From the NCBI GenBank assembly GCA_023101885.1, contig JALPQD010000402.1, positions 1,912,761-1,976,760 on the forward strand: 64,000 nucleotides of DNA, given 5' to 3'. The notes under the pieces are model-generated. The model made no database searches, was not told the origin of the DNA, and was given only the letters and a program-made list of their open reading frames with translations. Source of the DNA: Typhlomys cinereus. Lineage: Eukaryota > Chordata > Mammalia > Rodentia > Platacanthomyidae. The position numbers and the translations under genes are program-made. Shown here piece after piece: positions 20,344-32,343 of this stretch. Every line of letters starts with the position of its first letter. Position 1 is the first letter of the stretch.

Positions 20344-22065
20344 CCAGCACTGCCTGCCTATCCGGGATGCCAGACTCCTCTGCTCTGGCCTTCTGGGGGC
20401 GAGGGGGATGGGAGAAGGGCGGTGAGCCATAGCGGAGGGGTGTGTGTGGGCGCGGAAGGACTGGGTCTCCAGAGTTCCACCAGAGTTGACTCAGGCTCCG
20501 GGCTGTCAGAAGCATTGTGTGCCCACTCTCACAGATTCGGGAGAGGAGAGAGGGAAGACAGGGACCCTCGGCCGGGTCCGCTACAAGCCCACACATGGAG
20601 AGCAGAAGACGCTGTATTCCTCCTCCTCATCCTAGAATCCGCTCGCCCAGGACGGCCTTTCTTCTCTGCTTCTCATCGCAGAGCACATCCACACACATCC
20701 CGAAGGCTTGGCAAGGAGAGAGACTCCCGGGTCCCCCAAGCCACATACCACTTAACAATGCACACCTGTGGACAACACACCCTCCTCTTAAAGGATGGCT
20801 GGCGATTTGCCTTGCAGCTTTGCATGAAGCCGGGGTCCTTTCTCCCGGGGTATGGATATCGTTGTTGACATTCTGTTTCTCTCACTGTCTCTCTCCCTCT
20901 CTCTCTCTCTCTCCCTCAAGTCCTCTGTGTCTTCGTCTCTATCCCTTGTATGTATCTGTCCCTCACTTTCTGCTCCCGTCTTGGAGTTTGTTTGTGTGTG
21001 TGTGCCTGTTTGGGCATTTTGATCGTTCTTTCCTGGGCTTCTCTTCGCATCCTCTGGGAATGTGCTTCTTGTTTCTCCCTGGGGCTCTTGTGTTTCCCTG
21101 GGCAGGCGTGGGTTCCCTGAAGGCAGTGGTGGTCCTTGCAGCCCGTGGGCCAGGAAGTGTTCTTTCGTGCTGGCTGGCTGGCAACTACCTGGCTGCCAGC
21201 CTTCCTTCCCAACCCAGTGGAATGAAAGTTGAGTGCACCCACACGGGGGTCCCATGGACATTTGTTGCTTGGGTGATGTGCAGGAGTGTCACGTGGGAGC
21301 CCTCTTGCGGTACGGAGGATCAGGCCATCTCAGGGAACGGTGCCAAACCAGGGTTCAGGTCGCAGGAGACCAGTGCCTGGAGCCCAGGGTGCAGAGAGTT
21401 TTGGGAGCCGCCGCTTGTGGATCACAGCACCCTAGGGAGCTAAGTGCAGGAAAGAGTGCCGTCCCAAGTCCTGTGTTTACTGCGTTCCAGGCACCCTTCC
21501 TCTTTGCTGTCTGCCTTAAGCTTCCTTCTCCTCCTGTCCTGCCTCCCCAGCCTCCCTCCCACCCCCTCCATCCCTACCTCTATAGGAAGTCCGTATGTTC
21601 TTGCCCCTCCTTCTTTTCCATCTCTCCTCCGCCTCTCCCATCTTCTGCTCACGGAGCAGGACTTGATGGGGTGCGTGCCCACTTGGCACCTTGACCTCCA
21701 CTTTATCGCCACGGGCTGCCAGGTGGCTGGAGCTAGCAGGAGGATATCTCCATGGTCAGGGAGGGGTTTCTGGTCAACGCAGGTGCCAGGGCCCCTCCAG
21801 CTCCCCTTTCCCCTCAGGATCATCCGCTCCTTTCCTCTCAGCTCAGGATCGTCTACCCAGAAGGAAAAGTGCCCTGCCAATCCTTCCCTTTCCACAGGGT
21901 CGGAACCTCTCTCCAGGACACAGGAGAGCAGGATGACGTGCAAACCTCGGCCAATCAGTCAGGTGGGAGGGGGAAGTGTGGCAAGGGTGTTGCCATCCAA
22001 TTGCCAGGAAGAATTCAGGGCAATGGCGGGTGGGCAGCAACCCAGGTAACCAATGTGAGTTGAGC

Positions 22066-22125
<60 letters not shown>

Positions 22126-22646
22126 GCAGGCGGATGGAGGGGTCATTTTGGAAGTGGGCAAGAGGTTGGTTCACGGCAGCTGTGTTTCGGGGTGGGTGGG
22201 GCAGGAAAATCACCGAAGGATCGGGACTGGGGGCACTGCAGGTCGGGGAAAGGAAGGGTGAGGGCGGGGAGGATTTCAGGGGCATTTGTGCGTGCAGCAG
22301 GAACGCGGCACGGGGAGGGGTATTTTGAAAGGTCCCCCGCTGGCAGCTCAGTGCGGGACAGCTGTTCAGTGTGAGAGTGGTGGGGGCGGGGCGGAAGTGC
22401 CAGCTCTTTCCGTGAATTCCTTGGGTGGGCTCTCTGCAGGAGCGTCCTGCAAGCCCGTGTGGTGTCCCAGGAAGGTGTCCCCACCAGTTGGCAGGTGGGA
22501 GCAGCCCTTGGGCGAGGCTGGATGCAGGCATGTTGGGGATGGCCCGCTCTGGGAGGCGGCAGCGGAAGCGTGCCAGGCGCGATGCCTTCCAAGGAAGGGT
22601 TGCGACTGCTGGGGCTTTCCCGGCTAAGCAGGTCTCTGCGCTGAGG

Positions 22647-23221
22647 TCAGTCACATTGTGTGTTTGATCCTCTTGTAGCGCGGAGGGCTTTGGCCATGAG
22701 CGGAGCCGCCTTCTTGGAGGTGGGTTTGCTGCGGCCCAGCAGGGCGGCCCTCGAGCTTTGGGGTCCGCAAGAGGCTGGTGTGGACTCGCCGGCCCGCAGC
22801 TGGTCCAGTTGCTTCTGGAGCCGCTGCAGCTGCTGCTGGAGCTGTAGGAGCTGTTGCCGGAAGCGCTTTTCCCGCTCTTCCCGCTTCTCCCGCCGGTGGC
22901 GGCGGGGGTGCTGGGGATGGGGGTGCTGGACTTCAGGGCGCGCCATCGCCCCTCGGGGACGCCCCCTGCCCCGGGGACATCTCCAGCCGGGGCTTCCACT
23001 CGCTGGCGCTTTGCCTCGCCGGCGCTCCCGGGCGTGCATTCTATCTCCACGTCCTTGGGGCCACAGGCCTGGGGGCTGAGGAGCATCCTCCCCACCCCAG
23101 GATGCCCTCCAGCGAAGCACAGGCGAAGTCCCTGCATTTTCTCACCGTCCACTGCTGCGAGGAGGCGCTGAGAGGCTGCTATCAGCAAGTTCTGCTTGTG
23201 GGCTCGCCTGTCCTTACGCAT
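22647..23221 (-). pseudogene. Coiled-coil ORF, unit 3, frameshifted
   Basis: ATG at 23221. It has the same hinge deletion as unit 1 (near 22953) and the same possible 77-nt intron. A second 1-nt loss near 22678 replaces the YKRIKHTM ending. This copy also fuses by chance into a 420-codon open frame reaching 21959, which I do not regard as a gene. Confidence 0.5.
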
Positions 23222-23347
23222 GGCTGCTCACTCCAAGTGGTGCCCGCTGCCACGAGACTCAGAGGCTGCCTGCCAGGTGCGCCGGGTCCCGCTCACATCC
23301 GCTGTCCCAGGATAATGGGGCCCAGGTGGCGCTCCAGCGGCTCACTG

Positions 23348-23410
23348 CCCCGCCCACACGGCTGCCCTCACTGCTGATTGGCTGGGGCATACCGACCGTC
23401 CTTTCATTGG
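23348..23410 (-). promoter_or_regulatory. CCAAT/CCAAT/GC-box promoter block, unit 3
   Basis: CCAAT at 23410-23406 and 23381-23377, GGGCGGGG at 23355-23348, ATG at 23221. Spacing identical to unit 1. Confidence 0.55.
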
Positions 23411-25666
23411 CCAGCACTGCCTGCCTATCCGGGATGCCAGACTCCTCTGCTCTGGCCTTCTGGGGGCGAGGGGGATGGGAGAAGGGCGGTGAGCCATAGC
23501 GGAGGGGTGTGTGTGGGCGCGGAAGGACTGGGTCTCCAGAGTTCCACCAGAGTTGACTCAGGCTCCGGGCTGTCAGAAGCATTGTGTGCCCACTCTCACA
23601 GATTCGGGAGAGGAGAGAGGGAAGACAGGGACCCTCGGCCGGGTCCGCTACAAGCCCACACATGGAGAGCAGAAGACGCTGTATTCCTCCTCCTCATCCT
23701 AGAATCCGCTCGCCCAGGACGGCCTTTCTTCTCTGCTTCTCATCGCAGAGCACGTCCACACACATCCCGACGGCTTGGCAAGGAGAGAGACTCCCGGGTC
23801 CCCCAAGCCACATACCACTTAACAATGCACACCTGTGGACAACACACCCTCCTCTCTTAGGGATGGCTGGCGATTTGCCTTGCAGCTTTGCATGAAGCCG
23901 GGGTCCTTTCTCCCGGGGTATGGATATCGTTGTTGACATTCTGTTTCTCTCACTGTCTCTCTCCCTCTCTCTCTCCCTCAAGTCCTCTGTGTTTCGTCCT
24001 GTCCCTTGTATGTATCTGTCCCTCTTTTCTGCTCCCGTCTTGGAGTTGGTTTGTGTGTGTGTGCCTGTTTGGGCATTTTGATCGTTCTTTCCTGGGCTTC
24101 TCTTCGCATCCTCTGGGAATGTGCTTCTTGTTTCTCCCTGGGGCTCTTGTGTTTCCCTGGGCAGGCGTGGGTTCCCTGAAGGCTGTGGTGGTCCTTGCAG
24201 CCCGTGGGCCAGGAAGTGTTCTTTCGTGCTGGCTGGCTGGCAACTACCTGGCTGCCAGCCTTCCTTCCCAACCCAGTGGAATGAAAGTTGAGTGCCCCCA
24301 CACGGGGGTCCCATGGACATTTGTTGCTTGGGTGATGTGCAGGAGTGTCACGTGGGAGCCCTCTTGCGGTACGGAGGATCAGGCCATCTCAGGGAACGGT
24401 GCCAAACCAGGGTTCAGGTCGCAGGAGACCAGTGCCTGGAGCCCAGGGTGCAGAGAGTTTTGGGAGCCGCCGCTTGTGGATCACAGCACCCTAGGGAGCC
24501 AAGTGCAGGAAAGAGTGCCGTCCCAAGTCCTGTGTTTACTGCGTTCCAGGCACCCTTCCTCTTTGCTGTCCGCCTTAAGCTTCCTTCTCCTCCTGTCCTG
24601 CCTCCCCAGCCTCCCTCCCACCCCCTCCATCCCTCCCTCTATAGGAAGTCCGTAGAGTCTTGCTCCCTCCTTTTCCATCTCTCCTCCGCCTCTCCCATCT
24701 TCTGCTCACGGAGCAGGACTTGATGGGGGTGCGTGCCCCCTTGGCACCTTGACCGCCACTTTATCGCCACGGGCTGCCAGGTGGCTGGAGCTAGCAGGAG
24801 GATATCTCCATGGTCAGGGAGGGGTTTCTGGTCAACGCAGGTGCCAGGGCCCCTCCAGCTCCCACTTTCCCCTCAGGATCATCCGCTCCTTTCCTCTCAG
24901 CTCAGGATCGTCTACCCAGAAGGAAAAGTGCCCTGCCAATGCTTCCCTTTCCACAGGGTCAGAACCTCTCTCCAGGACACAGGAGAGCAGGATGAAGTGC
25001 AAACCTCGGCCAATCAGTCAGGTGGGAGGGGGAAGTGTGGCAAGGGTGTTGCCATCCAATTGCCAGGAAGAATTCAGGGCAATGGCGGGTGGGCAACAAC
25101 CCAGGTAACCAATGTGAGTTGAGCTTTGAGAGAAGAGAGAGAGAGAGGAGAGAGAGGAGAGAGGAGAGAGAGAGAGCGCTGCAGGCAGATGGAGGGGTCA
25201 TTTTCGAAGTGGGCAAGAGGTTGGTTCACGGCAGCTGTTTTCGGGGTGGGTGGGGCAGGAAAATCACCGAAGGATCGGGACTGGGGGCACTGCGGTCGGG
25301 GGGGGGATGAGGGCGGGGAGGATTTCAGGGGCATTTGTGCGTGCAGCAGGAACGCAGCACGGGGAGGGGTATTTTGAAAGGTCCCCCGCTGGCAGCTCAG
25401 TGCGGGACAGCTGTTCAGTGTGAGAGTGGTGGGGGCGGGGCGGAAGTGCCAGCTCTTTCCGTGAATTCCTTGGGTGGGCTCTCTGCAGGAGCGTCCTATA
25501 AGCCCGTGTGGTGTCCCAGGAAGGTGTCCCCACCAGTTGGCAGGTGGGAGCGAGCACCCTCCTGGGCTAGGTGCCCAGCCCTTGGGCGAGGCTGGATGCA
25601 GGCATGTTGGGGATGGCCCGCTCTGGGAGGCGGCAGCGGAAGCGTGCCAGGCGCGATGCCTTCCAA

Positions 25667-26090
25667 GTTCTTCCAGTTGCTTCTGGAGCCGCTGCAGATG
25701 CTGCTGGAGCTGTAGGAGCTGTTGCCGGAAGCGCTTTTCCCGTTCTTCCCGCTTCTCCCGCCGGTGGCGGCGGGGGTGCTGGGGATGGGGGTGCTGCACT
25801 TCACGGCGCGCCATCGCCCCTCCGGGGACGCCCCCTGCCGCGGGGACATCTCCAGCCGGGGCTTCCACTCGCTGGCGCTTTGCCTCGCCGGCGCTCCCGG
25901 GCGTGCATTCTATCTCCACGTCCTTGGGGCCACAGGCCTGGGGGTTGAGGAGCATCCTCCCCACTCCAGGATGCCCTCCAGCGAAGCACAGGCGAAGTCC
26001 CTACATTTTCTAACGGTCCACTGCTGCGACGAGGCGCTGAGAGGCTGCTATCAGCAAGTTCTGCTTGTGGGCTCGCCTGTCCTTACGCAT
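25667..26090 (-). pseudogene. Coiled-coil ORF, unit 4, nonsense-bearing
   Basis: ATG at 26090. The frame meets two TAG codons around codons 27 and 30 (GACCGTTAGAAAATGTAG). Beyond them AKRQRVE and the coiled coil are in one frame, truncated as in unit 2. Confidence 0.6.
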
Positions 26091-26169
26091 GGCTGCTCAC
26101 TCCAAGTGGTGCCCCCTGCCACGAGACTCAGAGGCTGCCTGCCAGGTGCGCCGGCTGCCCTCACTGCTG

Positions 26170-26203
26170 ATTGGCTGGGGCATACCGACCGTCCTTTCAT
26201 TGG
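26170..26203 (-). promoter_or_regulatory. CCAAT pair without GC box, unit 4
   Basis: CCAAT at 26203-26199 and 26174-26170. The GC box is absent, as in unit 2. Confidence 0.5.
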
Positions 26204-27945
26204 CCAGCACTGCCTGCCTATCCGGGATGCCAGACTCCTCTGCTCTGGCCTTCTGGGGGCGAGGGGGATGGGAGAAGGGCGGTGAGCCATAGCGGAGGGT
26301 GTGTGTGTGGGCGAGGAAGGACTGGGTCTCCAGAGTTCCACCAGAGTTGACTCAGGCTCCGGGCTGTCAGAAGCATTGTGTGCCCACTCTCACAGATTCG
26401 GGAGAGGAGAGAGGGAAGACAGGGACCCTCGGCCGGGTCCGCTACAAGCCCACACATGGAGAGCAGAAGACGCTGTATTCCTCCTCCTCATCCTAGAATC
26501 CGCTCGCCCAGGACGGCCTTTCTTCTCTGCTTCTCATCGCAGAGCACGTCCACACACATCCCGACGGCTTGGCAAGGAGAGAGACTCCCGGGTCCCCCAA
26601 GCCACATACCACTTAACAATGCACACCTGTGGACAACACACCCTCCTCTCTTAGGGATGGCTGGCGATTTGCCTTGCAGCTTTGCATGAAGCCGGGGTCC
26701 TTTCTCCCGGGGTATGGATATCGTTGTTGACATTCTGTTTCTCTCACTGTCTCTCTCCCTCTCTCTCTCTCTCTCCCTCAAGTCCTCTGTGTCTTCGTCT
26801 CTATCCCTTGTATGTATCTGTCCCTCTCTTTCTGCTCCCGTCTTGGAGTTTGTTTGTGTGTGTGTGCCTGTTTGGGCATTTTGATCGTTCTTTCCTGGGC
26901 TTCTCTTCGCATCCTCTGGGAATGTGCTTCTTGTTTCTCCCTGGGGCTCTTGTGTTTCCCTGGGCAGGCGTGGGTTCCCTGAAGGCTGTGGTGGTCCTTG
27001 CAGCCCGTGGGCCAGGAAGTGTTCTTTCGTGCTGGCTGGCTGGCAACTACCTGGCTGCCAGCCTTCCTTCCCAACCCAGTGGAATGAAAGTTGAGTGCCC
27101 CCACACGGGGGTCCCATGGACATTTGTTGCTTGGGTGATGTGCAGGAGTGTCACGTGGGAGCCCTCTTGCGGTACGGAGGATCAGGCCATCTCAGGGAAC
27201 GGTGCCAAACCAGGGTTCAGGTCGCAGGAGACCAGTGCCTGGAGCCCAGGGTGCAGAGAGTTTTGGGAGCCGCCGCTTGTGGATCACAGCACCCTAGGGA
27301 GCTAAGTGCAGGAAAGAGTGCCGTCCCAAGTCCTGTGTTTACTGCGTTCCAGGCACCCTTCCTCTTTGCTGTCTGCCTTAAGCTTCCTTCTCCTCCTGTC
27401 CTGCCTCCCCAGCCTCCCTCCCACCCCCTCCATCCCTACCTCTATAGGAAGTCCGTAGAGTCTTGCCCCCTCCTTCTTTTCCATCTCTCCTCCGCCTCTC
27501 CCATCTTCTGCTCACGGAGCAGGACTTGATGGGGGTGCGTGCCCACTTGGCACCTTGACCTCCACTTTATCGCCACGGGCTGCTAGGTGGCTGGAGCTAG
27601 CAGGAGGATATCTCCATGGTCAGGAAGGGGTTTCTGGTCAACGCAGGTGCCAGGGCCCCTCCAGCTCCCCTCAGGATCATCCGCTCCTTTCCTCTCAGCT
27701 CAGGATCGTCTACCCAGAAGGAAAAGTGCCCTGCCAATGCTTCCCTTTCCACAGGGTCGGAACCTCTCTCCAGGACACAGGAGAGCAGGATGACGTGCAA
27801 ACCTCGGCCAATCAGTCAGGTGGGAGTGGGAAGTGTGGCAAGGGTGTTGCCATCCAATTGCCAGGAAGAATTCAGGGCAATGGCGGGTGGGCAGCAACCC
27901 AGGTAACCAATGTGAGTTGAGCTTTGAGAGAGAGAGAGAGAGAGA

Positions 27946-28353
27946 NNNNNNNNNNNNNNNNNNNNNNNNNNNNNNNNNNNNNNNNNNNNNNNNNNNNNNN
28001 NNNNNNNNNNNNNNNNNNNNNNNNNNNNNNNNNNNNNNNNNNNNNNNNNNNNNNNNNNNNNNNNNNNNNNNNNNNNNNNNNNNNNNNNNNNNNNNNNNNN
28101 NNNNNNNNNNNNNNNNNNNNNNNNNNNNNNNNNNNNNNNNNNNNNNNNNNNNNNNNNNNNNNNNNNNNNNNNNNNNNNNNNNNNNNNNNNNNNNNNNNNN
28201 NNNNNNNNNNNNNNNNNNNNNNNNNNNNNNNNNNNNNNNNNNNNNNNNNNNNNNNNNNNNNNNNNNNNNNNNNNNNNNNNNNNNNNNNNNNNNNNNNNNN
28301 NNNNNNNNNNNNNNNNNNNNNNNNNNNNNNNNNNNNNNNNNNNNNNNNNNNNN
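27946..28353. other. 408-nt sequence gap
   Basis: Run of N starting inside the GA microsatellite. The distance from gctttgagag to ccagcccttggg across the gap (about 433 nt) is close to that in intact unit 6 (about 463), so the gap is about the right size and probably reflects failure through the GA tract. Confidence 0.95.
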
Positions 28354-28503
28354 CCAGCCCTTGGGCGAGGCTGGATGCAGGCATGTTGGGGATGGCCCGC
28401 TCTGGGAGGCGGCAGCGGAAGCGTGCCAGGCGCGATGCCTTCCAAGGAAGGGTTGCGACTGCTGGGGCTTTCCCGGCTAAGCAGGTCTCTGCGCTGAGGT
28501 CAG

Positions 28504-29074
28504 TCACATTGTGTGTTTGATCCTCTTGTAGTCGCGGAGGGCTTTGGCCATGAGCGGAGCCGCCTTCTTGGAGGTGGGTTTGCTGCGGCCCAGCAGGGCG
28601 GCCCTCGAGCTTTGGGGTCCGCAAGAGGCTGGTGTGGACTCGCCGGCCCGCAGCTGGTCCAGTTGCTTCTGGAGCCGCTGCAGCTGCTGCTGGAGCTGTA
28701 GGAGCTGTTGCCGGAAGCGCTTTTCCCGCTCTTCCCGCTTCTCCCCGGTGGGGCGGGGGGTGCTGGGGATGGGGTGCTGGACTTCACGGCGCGCCATCGC
28801 CCCTCCGGGGACGCCCCCTGCCGCGGGGACATCTCCAGCCGGGGCTTCCACTCGCTGGCTTTGCCTCGCCGGCGCTCCCGGGCGTGCATTCTATCTCCAC
28901 GTCCTTGGGGCCACAGGCCTGGGGGCTGAGGAGCATCCTCCCCACCCCAGGATGATGCCCTCCGCGAAGCACAGAAGTCCCTGCCTGCATTTTCTCACCG
29001 TCCACTGCTGCGAGGAGGCGCTGAGAGGCTGCTATCAGCAAGTTCTGCTTGTGGGCTCGCCTGTCCTTACGCAT
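28504..29074 (-). pseudogene. Coiled-coil ORF, unit 5, indel-broken
   Basis: ATG at 29074. Indels near 28953-28985, 28860 and 28745 break the frame into two open pieces: the N-terminus with AKP in place of AKRQR, and MEAPAGDV... through the coiled coil to YKRIKHTM. The coiled coil and C-terminus are intact. Confidence 0.55.
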
Positions 29075-29200
29075 GGCTGCTCACTCCAAGTGGTGCCCGC
29101 TGCACGAGACTCAGAGGCTGCCTGCCAGGTGCGCCGGGTCCCGCTCACATCCGCTGTCCCAGGACGAATGGGGCCCAGGTGGCGCTCCAGCGGCTCACTG

Positions 29201-29263
29201 CCCCGCCCACACGGCTGCCCTCACTGCTGATTGGCTGGGGCATACCGACCGTCCTTTCATTGG
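29201..29263 (-). promoter_or_regulatory. CCAAT/CCAAT/GC-box promoter block, unit 5
   Basis: CCAAT at 29263-29259 and 29234-29230, GC box 29208-29201, same layout as unit 1. Confidence 0.55.
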
Positions 29264-30978
29264 CCAGCACTGCCTGCCTATCCGGGATGCCAGACTCCTC
29301 TGCTCTGGCCTTCTGGGGCGAGGGGGATGGGAGAAGGGCGGTGAGCCATAGCGGAGGGGTGTGTGTGGGGCGGAAGGACTGGGTCTCCAGAGTTTCCACC
29401 AGAGTTGACTCAGGCTCCGGGCTGTCAGAGCATTGTGTGCCCACTCTCACAGATTCGGAGAGGAGAGAGGGAAGACAGGACCCTCGGCCGGGTCCGTACA
29501 AGCCCACACATGGAGAGCAGAAGCGCTGTATTCCTCTCCTCATCCTAGAATCCTCTCGCCCAGGACGGCCTTTCTTCTCTGCTTCTCATCACAGAGCACG
29601 TCCACACACATCCCGACGGCTTGGCAAGGAGAGAGTCTCCCGGGTCCCCCAAGCCACATACCACTTAACAATGCACACCTGTGGACAACACACCCTCCTC
29701 TTAGGGATGGCTGGCGATTTGCCTTGCAGCTTTGCATGAAGCCGGGGTCCTTTCTCCCCGGGTATGGATATCGTTGTTGACATTCTGTTTCTCTCAATGT
29801 CTCTCTCCCTCTCTCTCTCTCTCCCTCAAGTCCTCTGTGTCTTCGTCTCTATCCCTTGTATGTATCTGTCCCTCTCTTTCTGCTCCCGTCTTGGAGTTTG
29901 TTTGTGTGTGTGCCTGTTTGGGCATTTTGATCGTTCTTTCCTGGGCTTCTCTTCGCATCCTCTGGGAATGTGCTTCTTGTTTCTCCCTGGGGCTCTTGTG
30001 TTTCCCTGGGCAGGCGTGGGTTCCCTGAAGGCTGTGGTGGTCCTTGCAGCCCGTGGGCCAGGAAGTGTTCTTTCGTGCTGGCTGGCTGGCAACTACCTGG
30101 CTGCCAGCCTTCCTTCCCAACCCAGTGGAATGAAAGTTGAGTGCCCCACACGGGGGTCCCATGGACATTTGTTGCTTGGGTGATGTGCAGGAGTGTCACG
30201 TGGGAGCCCTCTTGCGGTACGGAGGATCAGGCCATCTCAGGGAACGGTGCCAAACCAGGGTTCAGGTCGCAGGAGACCAGTGCCTGGAGCCCAGGGTGCA
30301 GAGAGTTTTGGGAGCCGCCGCTTGTGGATCACAGCACCCTAGGGAGCTAAGTGCAGGAAAGAGTGCCGTCCCAAGTCCTGTGTTTACTGCGTTCCAGGCA
30401 CCCTTCCTCTTTGCTGTCTGCCTTAAGCTTCCTTCTCCTCCTGTCCTGCCTCCCCAGCCTCCCTCCCACCCCCTCCATCCCTACCTCTATAGGAAGTCCG
30501 TAGAGTCTTGCCCCCTCCTTCTTTTCCATCTCTCCTCCGCCTCTCCCATCTATTGCTCACGGAGCAGGACTTTATGGGGGTGCATGCCCACTTGGCACCT
30601 TGACCTCCACTTTATCGCCACGGGCTGCCAGGTGGCTGGAGCTAGCAGGAGGATATCTCCATGGTCAGGGAGGGGTTTCTGGTCAACGCAGGTGCCAGGG
30701 CCCCTCCAGCTCCCCCTTTCCCCTCAGGATCATCCGCTCCTTTCCTCTCAGCTCAGGATCGTCTACCCAGAAGGAAAAGTGCCCTGCCAATCCTTCCCTT
30801 TCCACAGGGTCGGAACCTCTCTCCAGGACACAGGAGAGCAGGATGACGTGCAAACCTCGGCCAATCAGTCAGGTGGGAGGGGGAAGTGTGGCAAGGGTGT
30901 TGCCATCCAATTGCCAGGAAGAATTCAGGGCAATGGCGGGTGGGCAGCAACCCAGGTAACCAATGTGAGTTGAGCTTT

Positions 30979-31040
<62 letters not shown>

Positions 31041-31584
31041 TGCAGGGATGGGGGTCATTTTGGAAGTGGGCAAGAGGTTGGTTCACGGCAGCTGTGTTTC
31101 GGGGTGGGTGGGGCAGGAAAATCACCGAAGGATCGGGACTGGGGGCACTGCAGGTCGGGGAAAGGAAGGGTGAGGGCGGGGAGGATTTCAGGGGCATTTG
31201 TGCGTGCAGCAGGAAAGCGGCACGGGGAGGGGTATTTTGAACGGTCCCCCGCTGGCAGCTCAGTGCGGGACAGCTGTTCAGTGTGAGAGTGGTGGGGGGG
31301 CGGAAGTGCCAGCTCTTTCCGTGAATTCCTTGGGTGGGCTCTCTGCAGGAGCGTCCTGCAAGCCCGTGTGGTGTCCCAGGAAGGTGTCCCCACCAGTTGG
31401 CAGGTGGGAGCGAGCACCCTCCTGGGCTAGGTGCCCAGCCCTTGGGCGAGGCTGGATGCAGGCATGTTGGGGATGGCCCGCTCTGGGAGGCGGCAGCGGA
31501 AGCGTGCCAGGCGCGATGCCTTCCAAGGAAGGGTTGCGACTGCTGGGGCTTTCCCGGCTAAGCAGGTCTCTGCGCTGAGGTCAG

Positions 31585-32153
31585 TCACATTGTGTGTTTG
31601 ATCCTCTTGTAGTCGCGGAGGGCTTTGGCCATGAGCGGAGCCGCCTTCTTGGAGGTGGGTTTGCTGCGGCCCAGCAGGGCGGCCCTCGAGCTTTGGGGTC
31701 CGCAAGAGGCTGGTGTGGACTCGCCGGCCCGCAGCTGGTCCAGTTGCTTCTGGAGCCGCTGCAGCTGCTGCTGGAGCTGTAGGAGCTGTTGCCGGAAGCG
31801 CTTTTCCCGCTCTTCCCGCTTCTGCCGCCTGGGCGCGGGGGTGCTGGGAATGGGGGTGCTGGACTTCAGGGCGCGCCATCTCCCCTCCGGCGACGCCCCG
31901 TGCCGCGGGACATCTCCAGCCGGGGCTTCCACTCGCTGGCGCTTTGCCTCGCCGGCGCTCCCGGGCGTGCATTCTATCTCCACGTCCTTGGGGCCACAGG
32001 CCTGGGGGCTGAGGAGCATCCTCCCCACCCCAGATGCCCTCCAGCGAAGCACAGGCGAAGTCCCTGCATTTTCTCACCGTCCACTGCTGCGAGGAGGCGC
32101 TGAGAGGCTGCTATCAGCAAGTTCTGCTTGTGGGCTCGCCTGTCCTTACGCAT
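31585..32153 (-). CDS. Coiled-coil ORF, unit 6
   Basis: ATG at 32153; a missing base near 32034 breaks the frame after about 37 codons. A 155-codon open frame from 32052 then runs through MLLSPQACGPKDVEIE, AKRQRVE, an out-of-consensus hinge (two compensating indels), the intact heptad coiled coil and YKRIKHTM. This is the longest stretch in the array carrying the true C-terminus together with AKRQRVE. Confidence 0.4.
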
Positions 32154-32280
32154 GGCTGCTCACTCCAAGTGGTGCCCGCTGCCACGAGACTCAGAGGCTG
32201 CCTGCCAGGTGCGCCGGGTCCCGCTCACATCCGCTGTCCCAGGACGAATGGGGCCCAGGTGGCGCTCCAGCGGCTCACTG

Positions 32281-32343
32281 CCCCGCCCACACGGCTGCCC
32301 TCACTGCTGATTGGCTGGGGCATACCGACCGTCCTTTCATTGG
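32281..32343 (-). promoter_or_regulatory. CCAAT/CCAAT/GC-box promoter block, unit 6
   Basis: CCAAT at 32343-32339 and 32314-32310, GC box 32288-32281. Confidence 0.55.

Larger units (their letters stand above)
19471..22276. repeat. Macrosatellite unit 2, type B (short)
   Basis: Length 2806. About 190 nt are missing at 19811 (the 3' part of the minus-strand ORF), and about 85 nt are missing at about 20294 (the GC box and part of the 5' region). The hinge carries cccctccggggac, so the missing base of type A is present here. Confidence 0.95.
22277..25325. repeat. Macrosatellite unit 3, type A
   Basis: Length 3049. Very close copy of unit 1 (shared hinge deletion, ccccggggac, gaccgccac). A small local deletion at about 22501 removes part of the gagcaccctcctgggctagg segment. 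Confidence 0.95.
25326..28131. repeat. Macrosatellite unit 4, type B (short), enters gap
   Basis: Same two deletions as unit 2, and the same cccactccagg and ccctacattttctaac variants. The right boundary is inferred from the unit 2 length and falls in the N run. Confidence 0.9.
28132..31188. repeat. Macrosatellite unit 5, type C
   Basis: Left end is in the gap. Full-length type with the tail and GC box present and ctcttgtagtcgcgg at the ORF end. Small indels appear (gatgatgccctccgcgaag, gtgtgtggggcgg, gtccgtacaag) that are absent from units 1-4. Confidence 0.9.

Noticed and set aside
20788..21261. Arg/Glu-rich minus-strand frame in the unit body (MSMGPPCGG...)
   Set aside because: Open in several units but depends on the CT/GA run for length, has no promoter or Kozak signal, and shifts frame freely between otherwise identical units.
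21959..23221. 420-codon minus-strand open frame in unit 3
   Set aside because: It arises from chance frameshifts joining the ORF start, an out-of-frame coiled-coil region, non-coding unit sequence and a Ser/Leu repeat over the CT tract. Other units do not keep it.
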